Positions 15,042 to 24,400 are shown, counted from the stretch's first letter. The stretch is 37,092 nt of DNA from an uncultured Lachnospiraceae bacterium (GCA_902780385.1 CACZFF010000044.1:1-37092); one strand, 5' to 3'. Notes: a model not told the origin generated them from the sequence alone. Numbers and translations are program-made.

Positions 15042-15950
15042 ATGATCTACACAGTAACATTCAATCCTTCGCTGGACTACATTGTTTCCGTTCCGAATTT
15101 CGAGCTTGGAAAGACGAACCGGACAGTCTACGAGCAGATGCTGGCCGGCGGAAAAGGCATTAATGTAACCACTGTCCTCAGAAATCTTGGCATTGACAGC
15201 ACAGCTCTTGGATTTGTCGCCGGCTTTACCGGTGACGAGCTGATCCGCAGGATGAATGAGATGGGTCTGAAAAATGACTTCATCCGCATCGGGAACGGCT
15301 TCTCCAGGATCAATCTCAAGCTGAAGGATGTCGACGGCACTGAGATCAACGGCATGGGGCCCGTGATCGATCAGGCCGGACAGGACGCTCTGATGGCAAA
15401 GCTCAAGGCTCTCAAAGAAGGAGACACGCTTGTACTCGCAGGCAGCATTCCCGAGAGCATGCCCGGAACAATCTATTCCAATATTCTCGAGGCGCTTCAG
15501 GGCCGCGGAATCCGTTTTGTCGTTGACGCGACAAAGGATCTTCTGCTCAATGTCCTGCAGTATCACCCCTTCCTGATCAAGCCCAACCATCACGAGATCG
15601 GTGAGATCTTCGGTGTGAAACTCGAGACCAGAGAATCCGTTGTCCCCTATGCGAAAAAGCTCCAGGAAATGGGTGCTGTCAACGTACTGGTATCCATGTC
15701 CGGCATGGGCGCAGTCCTTCTGGACGAGAACGGCCATGTCCACGCTCTTCCCGCCCCCAAGGGCAGTCTTGTCAATGCGGTCGGCGCAGGCGATTCCATG
15801 GTCGCCGGTTTCCTGACAGGCTGGGAAGAGAAGCACGATTACGAGCATGCCTTCCGCATGGGCGTAGCTACCGGAAGTGCAAGTGCTTTCTCGGATCTGC
15901 TGGCAACCAGAGAAGAAGTCATGGATGTCTACGGACGGCTTGACGGGTAA
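15042..15950 (+). CDS. fruK: 1-phosphofructokinase
   Basis: The 302-residue PfkB-family kinase phosphorylates fructose 1-phosphate to fructose 1,6-bisphosphate. It starts MIYTVTFNPSLDYIV, has the sugar-binding GGKGINVTTVLRNLG block (residues about 36-50), and near the C-terminus NAVGAGDSMVAG with catalytic D251 in the anion hole. It begins the operon with fruA downstream, the standard fructose PTS pair. AAAGGAGG precedes the ATG. The stop codon lies inside the first copy of a repeat found twice between fruK and fruA. Confidence 0.96.
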   Translation: MIYTVTFNPSLDYIVSVPNFELGKTNRTVYEQMLAGGKGINVTTVLRNLGIDSTALGFVAGFTGDELIRRMNEMGLKNDFIRIGNGFSRINLKLKDVDGTEINGMGPVIDQAGQDALMAKLKALKEGDTLVLAGSIPESMPGTIYSNILEALQGRGIRFVVDATKDLLLNVLQYHPFLIKPNHHEIGEIFGVKLETRESVVPYAKKLQEMGAVNVLVSMSGMGAVLLDENGHVHALPAPKGSLVNAVGAGDSMVAGFLTGWEEKHDYEHAFRMGVATGSASAFSDLLATREEVMDVYGRLDG

Positions 15951-16047
15951 GTGTTCTGGTAAGCGACAGGCCGGAAAACGAAGACGTCGACGACGCCGTT
16001 CTAGTGATCAGGGTAAGTGTTCCGGTAAGCGACAGGCCGGAAAGCGG
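15945..16047 (+). repeat. Two direct repeats with conserved hairpin between fruK and fruA
   Basis: A sequence of about 36 bases starting GGGTAAGTGTT occurs at 15945-15980 and 16011-16046, 66 bases apart. Each can form a 6-bp stem (TTCYGG with CCGGAA) around TAAGCGACAGG. The C in copy 2 is T in copy 1, which keeps pairing as a G-U wobble. The remainder of the gap (16048-16146) has no gene. Confidence 0.7.
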
Positions 16048-16146
16048 CATAAGGCAGACAAAACACTCGGACGGAACTACAACATAAAGGGAGACATAAC
16101 CGGACAATCCGGGTACAGCCTGTACACGGACAGACGGAATGTCATA

Positions 16147-16176
16147 TTTACACACAGCAATTCGTGTAAAAGGAGG
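16147..16176 (+). promoter_or_regulatory. Hairpin abutting the fruA ribosome site
   Basis: TTTACAC (16147-16153) pairs with GTGTAAA (16164-16170), directly followed by AGGAGG (16171-16176) and the ATG at 16183. The ribosome site decides the fruA start, since the frame is open much further upstream. Confidence 0.6.
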
Positions 16177-16182
16177 AATTAC

Positions 16183-18102
16183 ATGCGTATTACTGATTTG
16201 CTCGACAGGCGGAGTATTGATCTGAACGGTACCCCCAAGAAAAAAGAGGAAGCGCTGGACCAGATGGTCGCCCTCATGGCAAAAAGTGAAAAGATCAGCG
16301 ATCTGGAAGCCTACCGCGCCGAGGTCTACCACAGAGAAGAAGAGTCCACGACCGGTATCGGCGAAGGCATCGCCATCCCCCACGGCAAATGCGACGCGGT
16401 CATCAAACCCGGTCTTGCAGCCATGGTCGTCAAGGACGGTGTCGATTACGACGCTCTGGACGGTGAGCCCGTCAATCTGATTTTCCTGATCGCTGCCCCG
16501 ATCACCAAGGACAACGTGCATCTGGATGTGCTCAGCAAACTGTCCCGCCTGCTCATGGATGAAAAGTTCAGCGAGGACCTGAAGAAGGCAAAGGATGTGG
16601 ACGAGTTCCTCGCAGTCATCGACGCTGCAGACGCCAAGGACGAGATGGTCGAGAACGGCGCCCCCCAGGTCATGGCAGCCCTTGCGGACGACGCATGCAA
16701 AATCTGCGCTGTTACATCCTGCCCCACCGGCATCGCGCACACATATATGGCCGCGGAAGGCATCGAGAAAGCCGCCAAGGCGGCAGGCTGCTGGGTCAAG
16801 GTCGAGACCAGAGGCTCCGGCGGTGCCAAGAATGTCCTGACCGACAAGGAAATCGCTGATGCAGACTGCATCATCGTCGCCGCGGATGCAAAGGTTCCCA
16901 TGGACCGTTTCCACGGCAAGAAGCTGATCGAAGTTCCTGTCTCCGACGGTATCAGCAAGGGACCGGAACTGGTGAAACGCGCGATGGCAGGTGATGCGCC
17001 CGTGTGGAACGCAGGGAACGCGGCAGCTGCTTCCGCTTCCGCAGCCAAGGCATCCGGCAGTGCAGGACACAAGATTTACGTCCAGCTGATGAACGGTGTT
17101 TCCCACATGCTTCCCTTCGTCGTCGGCGGCGGTATCCTGATCGCTCTGGCCTTCCTGATCGATGGCCTCCTGGTCGATATGAACGCCCTGTCTGTGGCAG
17201 ACAGAGGAAACTTCGGTTCCATCACTCCTGTCGCTGCAACCCTGAAATCTATCGGCGGTGTGGCATTCGGCTTCATGCTTCCTGTTCTCGCAGGTTACAT
17301 TGCAGAGAGTATTGCTGACAGACCCGGTCTTGCAGTCGGTTTCGTCGGCGGCATGATCGCAGCAAACGGCAAGTCCGGTTTCCTCGGTGCACTGGTCGCC
17401 GGTTTCGTAGCCGGTTACGTTGTACTCTTCCTGCAGAAGCTCTTCAGCAACCTTCCCGAGTCCATCGAGAAGATCGCGCCCGTCCTTCTGTATCCCCTGT
17501 TCGGTATTCTGCTGACAGGCCTGATCATGATGTTCATTGTTGAACCTCCCATCGGCGCCCTCAACACCGGCCTGAACAATGCTCTGAGCAACATGAGCGG
17601 CAGCAGCAAACTCATCCTCGGCCTGATCCTCGGCGGCATGATGGCCATCGACATGGGCGGCCCCTTCAACAAGGCAGCTTACGTCTTCGGTACAGCATCC
17701 ATCGCAGCAGGCAACTATGACATCATGGCAGCAGTCATGATCGGCGGTATGGTTCCTCCCTGCGCAATCGCACTGGCAACCATCCTGTTCAAGAACAAGT
17801 TCACCAAGGAAGAGAGAGAATCCGGCCCCGTCAACTTCATCATGGGCCTTGCATTCATCACTGAGGGCGCTATCCCCTTCGCAGCTTCCGATCCCGGCCG
17901 CGTCCTTCCTTCCTGCATCATCGGCTCCGGTATCGCAGGCGCGCTCTCCATGGTCTTCGGCTGCACACTGATGGCTCCTCACGGCGGCATCTTCGTGTTC
18001 CCTGTTGTCGGCAACTGGCCTATGTACATCGTCGCACTGGTCATCGGCACCATCGTAGGCACCCTGCTTCTGGGCTTCCTCAAGAAACCTGTCGAGGAAT
18101 AA
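16183..18102 (+). CDS. fruA: Fructose-specific PTS enzyme IIABC
   Basis: The 639-residue protein imports fructose as fructose 1-phosphate. Domain order is IIA (residues 1-150, phosphohistidine H67 in GIAIPHGKC), IIB (about 170-275, phosphocysteine C180 in AVTSCPTGIAHTYMAAEGIE), an Ala/Ser-rich linker (about 276-295), and a membrane IIC domain (about 300-639; LMNGVSHMLPFVVGGGILIALAF split over its first helix, GFVGGMIA, GPFNKAAYVFGTA, EGAIPFAA). Length and order fit Firmicutes fructose permeases. The frame is open upstream through the two repeats and would encode a very basic stretch, but the strong ribosome site places the start at 16183. Confidence 0.95.
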   Translation: MRITDLLDRRSIDLNGTPKKKEEALDQMVALMAKSEKISDLEAYRAEVYHREEESTTGIGEGIAIPHGKCDAVIKPGLAAMVVKDGVDYDALDGEPVNLIFLIAAPITKDNVHLDVLSKLSRLLMDEKFSEDLKKAKDVDEFLAVIDAADAKDEMVENGAPQVMAALADDACKICAVTSCPTGIAHTYMAAEGIEKAAKAAGCWVKVETRGSGGAKNVLTDKEIADADCIIVAADAKVPMDRFHGKKLIEVPVSDGISKGPELVKRAMAGDAPVWNAGNAAAASASAAKASGSAGHKIYVQLMNGVSHMLPFVVGGGILIALAFLIDGLLVDMNALSVADRGNFGSITPVAATLKSIGGVAFGFMLPVLAGYIAESIADRPGLAVGFVGGMIAANGKSGFLGALVAGFVAGYVVLFLQKLFSNLPESIEKIAPVLLYPLFGILLTGLIMMFIVEPPIGALNTGLNNALSNMSGSSKLILGLILGGMMAIDMGGPFNKAAYVFGTASIAAGNYDIMAAVMIGGMVPPCAIALATILFKNKFTKEERESGPVNFIMGLAFITEGAIPFAASDPGRVLPSCIIGSGIAGALSMVFGCTLMAPHGGIFVFPVVGNWPMYIVALVIGTIVGTLLLGFLKKPVEE

Positions 18103-18216
18103 GATATTTTAAAAAAGAGCTGCAGATTACAGTTTTTCACAGCTCTGAACCCGTGAACACCGGAAGATGTACGATCAGATGTACGATCCGGCAGAGTAGA
18201 ATTTAACAAAACACAA

Positions 18217-18266
18217 AGCGGGCCCGCGGAGATCAGCTTCTCCGCGGGCCCGCTCTTTCGTTTCTG
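18217..18266. terminator. Bidirectional terminator between fruA and the lipoprotein gene
   Basis: Perfect 16-bp GC-rich arms (18217-18232 and 18239-18254) around TCAGCT. T-rich runs follow on the plus strand (CTTTCGTTTCTG) and on the minus strand (TTGTGTTTTGTT). It suits two convergent genes. A 12-base tandem duplication (AGATGTACGATC, about 18164-18187) lies just before it. Confidence 0.9.
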
Positions 18267-18304
18267 CCGGCACTGTGGTGCAGTCAAAGCAGCTTCAAAA
18301 CGGA

Positions 18305-19396
18305 TCAGTGGGCATCAATTGCCTCTCCGCCGTTATTGACCACATCCAGATACCATTCGTTCATGATCTCATTCATTGTGGGGCTGCCTTCGGGGATATT
18401 TGCCTTGTAAAGGTTCTCATAGCTTTCGCCGTCAATGTCCCTGACTTCCCTGACATAATTCTGTCCCTGCTCAGCGAAGAAGAAGTCATAGCGCACATTG
18501 TCCTCCGGGACTGTGAAGACAACATACTCTCCGTCGGGAGCTTCCTCACCATCCGCATATTCAAAGGTAACACCTTTGAGTTTTTCAAGATGAGGTGCCG
18601 GGTCAACATCAGCGGGTCCCCAGACTCCATGTTCCAGGGATGAAAGTGTATAGCCTGCAAAGTTTCTGTATGCAATCCTTGCAAAATACATATCGAGGGA
18701 TGTGTTGCTGTGCTTCTCCAGAGTCAGGCCGGCGTTCTCTTCAACAAAAGTTCCGGGGACTGTCGCCGCCCAATTGTTGAGCTCGCTCCACTGGGCCATA
18801 TCCTCTTCAATGTCCTCGTACTGTTCCCTTACGAACCGGACATCTGTCGGATGATACTTCACATAGTAAGTACCGTCCTCCTTCCGTGCAAATACTTCCT
18901 CGCCGGACATGTCATCACAGAGTTTTTCCTGCACTGCGGACTCGTCGGATGTTCCGATACTGAACAGCCAGCCGGGGCCTTCCACATCATCGCCCTGGGC
19001 CTTCGCCGCCTCAACAGAAGCTTTTTCAAACACTTTGAACAAAATTCCGTCCTGGTCATTCTCAGTGACATCAACGATCAGCAGATCATTGTATTTGGCC
19101 GGAACAGAAAGTACCATATCATTGTTCGTGTACTTCACAGTCTCCTCTGTCTCTGCCGCGGCAGTTTCTGTTGCAGCCTCTGCAGCCCCGGGAACAGCCT
19201 TTGCTGCCGTGGCTTCTGCCGCGGGTGTCTGCTGTGTCTCTTCAGCCGTGGAAGCCTGCTGTGTCTCTTCCTCAATCACGGTTGCCTCTGCAGCAGGATT
19301 CTCTGCAGGAGTATTAGTAGCTGCCTGGCCGCAGGCTGCAAGGCTCAGTGCCAGCAGAGCTGCGGGGATCAAAGTTGCAATTCTATTTTTCATCAT
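18305..19396 (-). CDS. Secreted lipoprotein of unknown function
   Basis: The protein has 363 residues. The start at 19396 is chosen because AGGAGG lies 8 bases upstream and the product then begins with a lipoprotein signal peptide: a basic tip, the hydrophobic stretch ATLIPAALLALSLAAC, and the lipobox LAAC with C22. Residues about 25-95 are a low-complexity Ala/Thr/Glu linker with the duplicated ETQQ(A/T)xAAE motif, typical of a cell-wall-spanning tether. Residues 95-363 form a folded domain (VLSVPAKYNDLLIVDV, PGWLFSIGTSDE, YYVKYHPTDVRF). I do not recognise a named family. Convergent with fruA and separated from it by a strong terminator. No enzyme motif is apparent. Confidence 0.85.
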   Translation of the reverse strand: MMKNRIATLIPAALLALSLAACGQAATNTPAENPAAEATVIEEETQQASTAEETQQTPAAEATAAKAVPGAAEAATETAAAETEETVKYTNNDMVLSVPAKYNDLLIVDVTENDQDGILFKVFEKASVEAAKAQGDDVEGPGWLFSIGTSDESAVQEKLCDDMSGEEVFARKEDGTYYVKYHPTDVRFVREQYEDIEEDMAQWSELNNWAATVPGTFVEENAGLTLEKHSNTSLDMYFARIAYRNFAGYTLSSLEHGVWGPADVDPAPHLEKLKGVTFEYADGEEAPDGEYVVFTVPEDNVRYDFFFAEQGQNYVREVRDIDGESYENLYKANIPEGSPTMNEIMNEWYLDVVNNGGEAIDAH

Positions 19397-19986
19397 GGTT
19401 TTTACCTCCTGAATATTCAGTCGTAAAAAGAATGGCCGACGTTTCCTTTTCCAACAGTATTTTTTATTATCCAAACAGTGACATTTTCGAAACAGTGGTC
19501 CGGAAGCCGCCCTCTTTTCACTGAGCTTCTTTATTGTACACCCGATTATACGAAGCCTTCTCTAAACTTCCTCACTGTTTATAAATAATTTACACTTACC
19601 CGCAATCATATGGTGTTGAGGTCAAAAGGCGGTTAAGGGAACACCGTCTCGTCATCATATTCATCTTCACTCCCCAACATTCATTTCATCCACTTGCTGC
19701 CCGGACTCCCTGCGCCGTTTCTTTCAAAAACATTCAAACTCATCCTTAATCAGGCACAATTCCGTTTGAATCCCTTACTTTCTGGATTATAATAGATAAA
19801 AGAACAAATCCAGGAAGACTCCAATGCCATGCTCACATAAGCATTGTCGGACATTTTGCCGGCGTCCGCAGCCAGGCGCTTTGAGGTTTGAACGAAAAAC
19901 AGCCCTTATGCACTCTTGGGGGAAAGATAAGGGAAAAATAAAAGAAGGCTCATAGAAAGGTTCATAAAAAGATAAAGGAGATCATT
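19397..19986. promoter_or_regulatory. Divergent region with promoters for the lipoprotein and DeoR genes
   Basis: For the DeoR gene, TTGAAT (19766-19771), 16 bases, TATAAT (19788-19793); the leader is then about 185 bases. For the lipoprotein, a minus-strand -10 GATAAT (19466-19471) is flanked upstream by the direct repeat AAACAGTG (19473-19480 and 19490-19497), a possible operator. Nothing gene-like lies between. Confidence 0.55.
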
Positions 19987-20772
19987 ATGTTTGCCGAACA
20001 GAGACGACAGCAGATTCTGCAGATTCTGGATACACACGGGAGCACCACGCTCACAGAGCTGACCCGCCTTCTGCATGCCTCGGAATCTACTGTCCGCCGC
20101 GATCTGCAGGAAATGGACAGCAAGGGGCTTCTGATCCGGGTCTTCGGCGGCGCTATGTCCGTAAACAAAACGACCGACCTGCGTGAAGAGGGGGTCTCCG
20201 AGAAACAGAGCGTCAATATAGAAGAAAAGCAGCGGATTGGAAAATACGCCGCTGCTCTGATCAAACCGGATGATTTTGTTTATATCGATGCCGGTACGAC
20301 GACCGGCGCCATGATTCCCTATCTCACAGAATACTCTGCCGTCTATGTCACAAATGCCGTCGCCCACGGGCTGGAGCTGGCAAGGCGCGGCTTCCGCGTC
20401 AATCTGGTCGGGGGCGAGATCCGCGGCGTCACAGAGGCGATCGTCGGAAATGCGGCGTGTGAGGAGCTGCGTTCCTTCAACTTTACCAAATGCTTTATGG
20501 GAACCAACGGCGTCACTTCCGAAAACGGTTTTACCACGCCCGATATCAATGAGGCCGTCATCAAAGGGCGCGCAATCGTCCAGTCCAGGGAGCGCTATGT
20601 CCTCTGCACCGCCGAAAAATTTCACATCATCTCGCCGGTACGCTTTGCCGGATTCACCGATGCCACGATCATCACAGACCGCTGTCCCAACAGCTGGTAC
20701 GCGCAGCAGGAAAATGTCATCTGCGCCGCTCCGGAAGAGGAATCTGCACCAGAACAATCGCCGCAAACATAA
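19987..20772 (+). CDS. DeoR-family transcriptional regulator, probably FruR-type
   Basis: The 261-residue protein has an N-terminal DeoR HTH (QQILQILDTHGSTTLTELTRLLHASESTVRRDLQEMDSKG split over residues 9-48, then LIRVFGGA) and the family's sugar-phosphate sensor domain (DFVYIDAGTTTGAMI, VTNAVAHGLELARRG, GEIRGVTEAIVG, DINEAVIKGRAIVQS). Such proteins usually repress sugar operons and respond to a sugar phosphate. The nearest candidate target is fruK-fruA, about 1.9 kb away across the lipoprotein, and the fru operon has no other regulator nearby. This link is inferred. AAAGGAG precedes the ATG. Its 3' end overlaps the 3' end of the convergent EamA gene by 56 bases. Confidence 0.9.
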   Translation: MFAEQRRQQILQILDTHGSTTLTELTRLLHASESTVRRDLQEMDSKGLLIRVFGGAMSVNKTTDLREEGVSEKQSVNIEEKQRIGKYAAALIKPDDFVYIDAGTTTGAMIPYLTEYSAVYVTNAVAHGLELARRGFRVNLVGGEIRGVTEAIVGNAACEELRSFNFTKCFMGTNGVTSENGFTTPDINEAVIKGRAIVQSRERYVLCTAEKFHIISPVRFAGFTDATIITDRCPNSWYAQQENVICAAPEEESAPEQSPQT

Positions 20773-21679
20773 CGATACATCCCGCAAGTTCCCGGGCGGT
20801 CATGCGCTCTCCCAGAAGGACAGCGCCCGCGATCACGGCAAAAACCGACTCCAGGCTCATAAGGAGCGATGCGATGGTCGGATCCGTATATTTCTGGGCG
20901 ACCATCTGCAGAGTGTAGCCGATTCCTCCCGAGACAATACCGCAATAGAGGATGGGGATGGCTGCCGAGAGAATCTTCTCCGGCGAGGGTGCTTCCACGA
21001 TCCATGCAATGATCGAAGAAATCACTGCCGTCGTCAAAAACTGGATCGCCGAAATCTGAATCGGATTTCCCAACTGTACGAAGTGGTCGCAGCAAAGGAT
21101 ATGGCCGCTGAAGAGCAGGGCACAGATGCAGACGAGAGTGTCCCCGTAAGTGAGGCTGAATCCATCCTTGATACACAGAAGATACATGCCGATCACACCG
21201 ATCAAAACACCTGTCCAGACCAGCCAGGTGTTTTTCTTTTTGAAAAAAACAAAGTTGATGATCGGGACAAGCAGCATGTACATAGCCGTGATAAAGCCGG
21301 CCTTGCCCGCTGTTGTGTATACGACACCCATCTGCTGAAACAGACTGGCCGCCGTGAGAAAAGAGCCGCAGCAAATGCCGCCAATGATCGTATTTTTCCG
21401 CCGGTCCTGCGTCTTGTCCTGCTTATCTGCAGGCAGGATATCTGAGGTTCCGCCAGTTGTATATTCAGCGCTTCGGGTATCCTTCTGCAGGCCATTCTTT
21501 TTTCCGGTCAGGACAGCGACAAGTCCGATCGCGGCTGCCGCCAGCCACATGCGTGCCGCATTGAAGGTGACCGGCTCGATGGAATCCATCCCGACCCGCT
21601 GGAAAACAAAGGCCGTGCCCCAGATCACTGCAGTCAGCAACAGCAGCATGTTTCCCAGCATTTTTCTGCTTTCTGTCAT
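20717..21679 (-). CDS. EamA/DMT-superfamily transporter
   Basis: The 320-residue membrane protein has about ten transmembrane segments in two EamA repeats. The first begins LLLLTAVIWGTAFVFQRVGMD and the second near WTGVLIGVIGMYLL and GHILCCDHFVQLGNPIQIS; the end has LMSLESVFAVIAGAVLLGE, the family's final-helix signature. A hydrophilic insertion (about residues 62-90, LTGKKNGLQKDTRSAEYTTG) is longer than usual between helices. Likely exports a metabolite; the substrate cannot be told. It follows dxs by 34 bases on the same strand, so it may be the third gene of that operon. Only a weak ribosome site (CGGAAA) is visible. Confidence 0.88.
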   Translation of the reverse strand: MTESRKMLGNMLLLLTAVIWGTAFVFQRVGMDSIEPVTFNAARMWLAAAAIGLVAVLTGKKNGLQKDTRSAEYTTGGTSDILPADKQDKTQDRRKNTIIGGICCGSFLTAASLFQQMGVVYTTAGKAGFITAMYMLLVPIINFVFFKKKNTWLVWTGVLIGVIGMYLLCIKDGFSLTYGDTLVCICALLFSGHILCCDHFVQLGNPIQISAIQFLTTAVISSIIAWIVEAPSPEKILSAAIPILYCGIVSGGIGYTLQMVAQKYTDPTIASLLMSLESVFAVIAGAVLLGERMTARELAGCIVMFAAIVLVQIPLPERRR

Positions 21680-21713
21680 AGCATTATTTCCGTCAAAAGT
21701 TACGTGTTACAAG

Positions 21714-23603
21714 TCACAGCTGCACCGACCTGGAGATATTCTCGCGTATTTTCCGCTGCTTCTCCAGGATTTTTTCGACAACGGATTCCGCGTCAATGCC
21801 TGTCAGCCGGTACAGCTCCTCAGGTGTTCCCTGCTCGATAAAATTGTCGGGTATGGAAATATTCAGCAGAGGGACCTTCATTCCCTCTTCTTTATACCAG
21901 GAAGCCACATGCTCGCCGAAGCCGCCGCTGTGGATATTTTCCTCCATGGTCACGATCATAGAGTAGGATCCCGCCGCCCTGCGGAGCAGTTTTGTGTCCA
22001 GAGGTCTTACAAAGCGGGCATTGGCGATGGAACATACGATTCCCTTGTCCGCCAGAAGCTCCCGGACTTTTTCCGCAGTCTTGACCATACTGCCCACTGC
22101 CAGCAGCAGAATGCCGCCCTCGTCGCAGATGATCTCTGCCCGGCCCAGCTCTATAGGGGCATAGCTGGAACGCAGCCCGTCGTAGGCGGCTCCGCGGGGG
22201 TAGCGGATGGATACAGGGCTCCCCAGACCGATGGCAAACCGGAGCATTTCCGCGAGTTCCCGCCTGTTTTTGGGAGCCATGACCGTCATTCCCGGAATCG
22301 AAGACATATAGGAAAGATCGAAGATCCCCTGATGTGTCTCGCCGTCCGCGCCGACAATTCCCGCCCGGTCGATGGCGAAAACGACAGGGAGCTTCTGCAG
22401 ACATACGTCCGTGACGATCTGGTCATAGGCCCGCTGCAGGAAGGTAGAATAGACCGCCACCACCGGTTTCATGCCGCCGGCCGCAAGTCCCGCCGCAAAA
22501 GTAACAGCATGCTGCTCGGCGATTCCCACATCAAAAAAGCGGTTGGGGTAACGAGTGTGGAAACGCTGCAGTCCCACGCCGTCCTCCATGGCAGCCGTAA
22601 TGCCGACCAGCCCTGCCTCTTCTGCCGCCAGACGCAGCATTGCAGAGGAGAAAGTGTCCGTATAGGAGGGCTTTTTCCCGGGCTTTTTGGGCTGTCCGGT
22701 CGCGATATCGAAAGGCGGAGTTCCGTGGAATTTCGAAGGATTCTTTTCCGCGGGACCGTAGCCAATGCCTTTTTTGGTGCAGACATGGATCAGGACGGCC
22801 TTGTTCACGCGCTTGGCATAGCCGATCGCCTTGACCATATCCCTGACATTGTGGCCGTCCACCGGTCCCAGATAGGTGATGTCCATATCCTCGAAAAACA
22901 TGCCGGGAACCATCAGGGTCTTCAGCGACTGCTTGGCCTTGCTGATGCTCTTGGCCACGATGGGAAGCGCGTCATTGAGGGAATCGTAGATTTTGTCGCG
23001 CAGCTGGATATACCCGTTCGATGTGCGGATATCGCTGAGGTATCTGGGCATGCCGCCCACATTCCTCGAAATCGACATGCTGTTGTCATTGAGGATGATG
23101 ATCAGGTTTGAGGACAGGTGCGACACGTTATTGAGCGCCTCATAGGCCAGGCCGCCCGTCATCGCTCCGTCTCCGATCACTGCCACGATCGTCCTGTTTT
23201 CCGCGCGCAGTTCCCTGGCGCGGACCATTCCGAGCGCCGCACTGATAGATGTGGAGCTGTGTCCTGTGTCAAAGGTATCGCAGGGGCTCTCCTTGCGCTT
23301 GGGGAAACCGCTCATTCCGCCGTACTGCCGGAGATGATCAAATTCTTTTCTGCGCCCTGTCAGGAGCTTATGGGTATAGGACTGATGTCCCACATCCCAG
23401 ACGATCTTGTCCTCTGGAAGATTCAGGGAAAGATGCAGCGCCATGGTCAGTTCCACGGCACCCAGATTACTGGCCAGATGACCGCCCGTCTCACTGACTT
23501 TCTCAACAAGGAACTGCCGGATCTCCTCTGCGAGTTCCTCATAGGAATCCTGCGGTATTTTTTTAATATCATTCGGTTTTTTGATACGCTCTAAAAGTGT
23601 CAA
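21714..23603 (-). CDS. dxs: 1-deoxy-D-xylulose-5-phosphate synthase
   Basis: The 629-residue thiamine-diphosphate enzyme condenses pyruvate and glyceraldehyde 3-phosphate, the first step of the MEP isoprenoid route. Seen are SNLGAVELTMALH (N-terminus), WDVGHQSYTHKLLTGR, DTGHSSTSISAALG, the ThDP motif GDGAMTGGLAYEALNN to NDNSMSIS, DVGIAEQHAVTFAAG and DRAGIVGADGETHQG. Length is standard. The start overlaps the preceding hydrolase gene by 4 bases (ATGA), so the pair is translationally coupled. Confidence 0.97.
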   Translation of the reverse strand: MTLLERIKKPNDIKKIPQDSYEELAEEIRQFLVEKVSETGGHLASNLGAVELTMALHLSLNLPEDKIVWDVGHQSYTHKLLTGRRKEFDHLRQYGGMSGFPKRKESPCDTFDTGHSSTSISAALGMVRARELRAENRTIVAVIGDGAMTGGLAYEALNNVSHLSSNLIIILNDNSMSISRNVGGMPRYLSDIRTSNGYIQLRDKIYDSLNDALPIVAKSISKAKQSLKTLMVPGMFFEDMDITYLGPVDGHNVRDMVKAIGYAKRVNKAVLIHVCTKKGIGYGPAEKNPSKFHGTPPFDIATGQPKKPGKKPSYTDTFSSAMLRLAAEEAGLVGITAAMEDGVGLQRFHTRYPNRFFDVGIAEQHAVTFAAGLAAGGMKPVVAVYSTFLQRAYDQIVTDVCLQKLPVVFAIDRAGIVGADGETHQGIFDLSYMSSIPGMTVMAPKNRRELAEMLRFAIGLGSPVSIRYPRGAAYDGLRSSYAPIELGRAEIICDEGGILLLAVGSMVKTAEKVRELLADKGIVCSIANARFVRPLDTKLLRRAAGSYSMIVTMEENIHSGGFGEHVASWYKEEGMKVPLLNISIPDNFIEQGTPEELYRLTGIDAESVVEKILEKQRKIRENISRSVQL

Positions 23604-24400
23604 TTCAAGACCTCTGTTTGATTTGAAGATTTGTTTACAAAGTCCATGATACGGTCAATTGTCTCATGCCTCTGCTGCTGCGGCGTGATCGACGGGATCC
23701 CGTCCCCCTTCTGCCTGCCATAAGAGCCGAACTGTGCATGATTACCGCCTTCAATCACATCTTCCTCGTAATTTTCCGGCGCGTACTGCCGCCCTTCCGC
23801 AACCTTATCCATATTGATGACCTGATCCAGGGACCCCACCAGCAGAAGTTCGGAAAGCTGTGAGGGAATCTCTTTGACCGGATAAGCCGCCAGAAGGATC
23901 ACACCCTCGAAGAGACCGCCGTGTCCGGCTGCAAAATCAGCCGCCATAACGCCTCCGAGCGAGTGCCCTCCGATGTACCATTTTTCGTAGCTGTATTGCT
24001 CTATAATATCTTTCGCGGCGTCTGTGTCAAGTACTGCGAGACGAAAGGGCATTTTTGCCAGGCACACATCCATGCCGGCGGCTGCAAGTCTGTGGAGCAG
24101 AGGCGCGTACGCCGTTTCCTCCACCTTTCCGCCCGGATAGAAGATCAGTGCGGTGTCTTCAGACGGCCCGTCAAAATACCATCCGTAGTCCGTCTTTTCC
24201 ACCAGGACCTCGTCCGTCCTCAGAGCCTCTTCTGCTGCCGCGTCCGCCCTGTAATACACTGACACATAAATCAAAAAAACTGCAGCCGCGATCAGTGCCG
24301 TTACAGCAGGAACAAGAGCCGCTGCAACTATAATCCGATGTTTCCTGCCCTGTCCGGTTTTCCTCTTTCTTCTATGGCTTTTCCCGAGCTTTTCCCGCAT
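23600..24400 (-). CDS. Membrane-anchored alpha/beta hydrolase
   Basis: The 266-residue protein has a very basic start (residues 1-22), one membrane segment (about 23-48, IIVAAALVPAVTALIAAAVF), then an extracytoplasmic alpha/beta-hydrolase domain. The catalytic triad is visible: nucleophile serine in GGHSLGG (about residue 147), aspartate in VGSLDQV, and histidine in GGNHAQFG. An FYPGGKV segment probably forms the oxyanion region. It resembles small hydrolases of the alpha/beta hydrolase-5 group; the substrate is unknown. No clear ribosome site precedes the ATG at 24400. It overlaps dxs by 4 bases, but no functional link to isoprenoid synthesis is obvious. Confidence 0.85.
   Translation of the reverse strand: MREKLGKSHRRKRKTGQGRKHRIIVAAALVPAVTALIAAAVFLIYVSVYYRADAAAEEALRTDEVLVEKTDYGWYFDGPSEDTALIFYPGGKVEETAYAPLLHRLAAAGMDVCLAKMPFRLAVLDTDAAKDIIEQYSYEKWYIGGHSLGGVMAADFAAGHGGLFEGVILLAAYPVKEIPSQLSELLLVGSLDQVINMDKVAEGRQYAPENYEEDVIEGGNHAQFGSYGRQKGDGIPSITPQQQRHETIDRIMDFVNKSSNQTEVLN

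Noticed and set aside
15919-17982. 687-codon open frame antisense to fruA
   Set aside because: Cys/His/Asp-rich translation with no domain, no ribosome site, fully opposite a textbook fruA; it arises from codon bias.
21354-23111. 585-codon open frame antisense to dxs and eamA
   Set aside because: Opposite a clear dxs; no family features.
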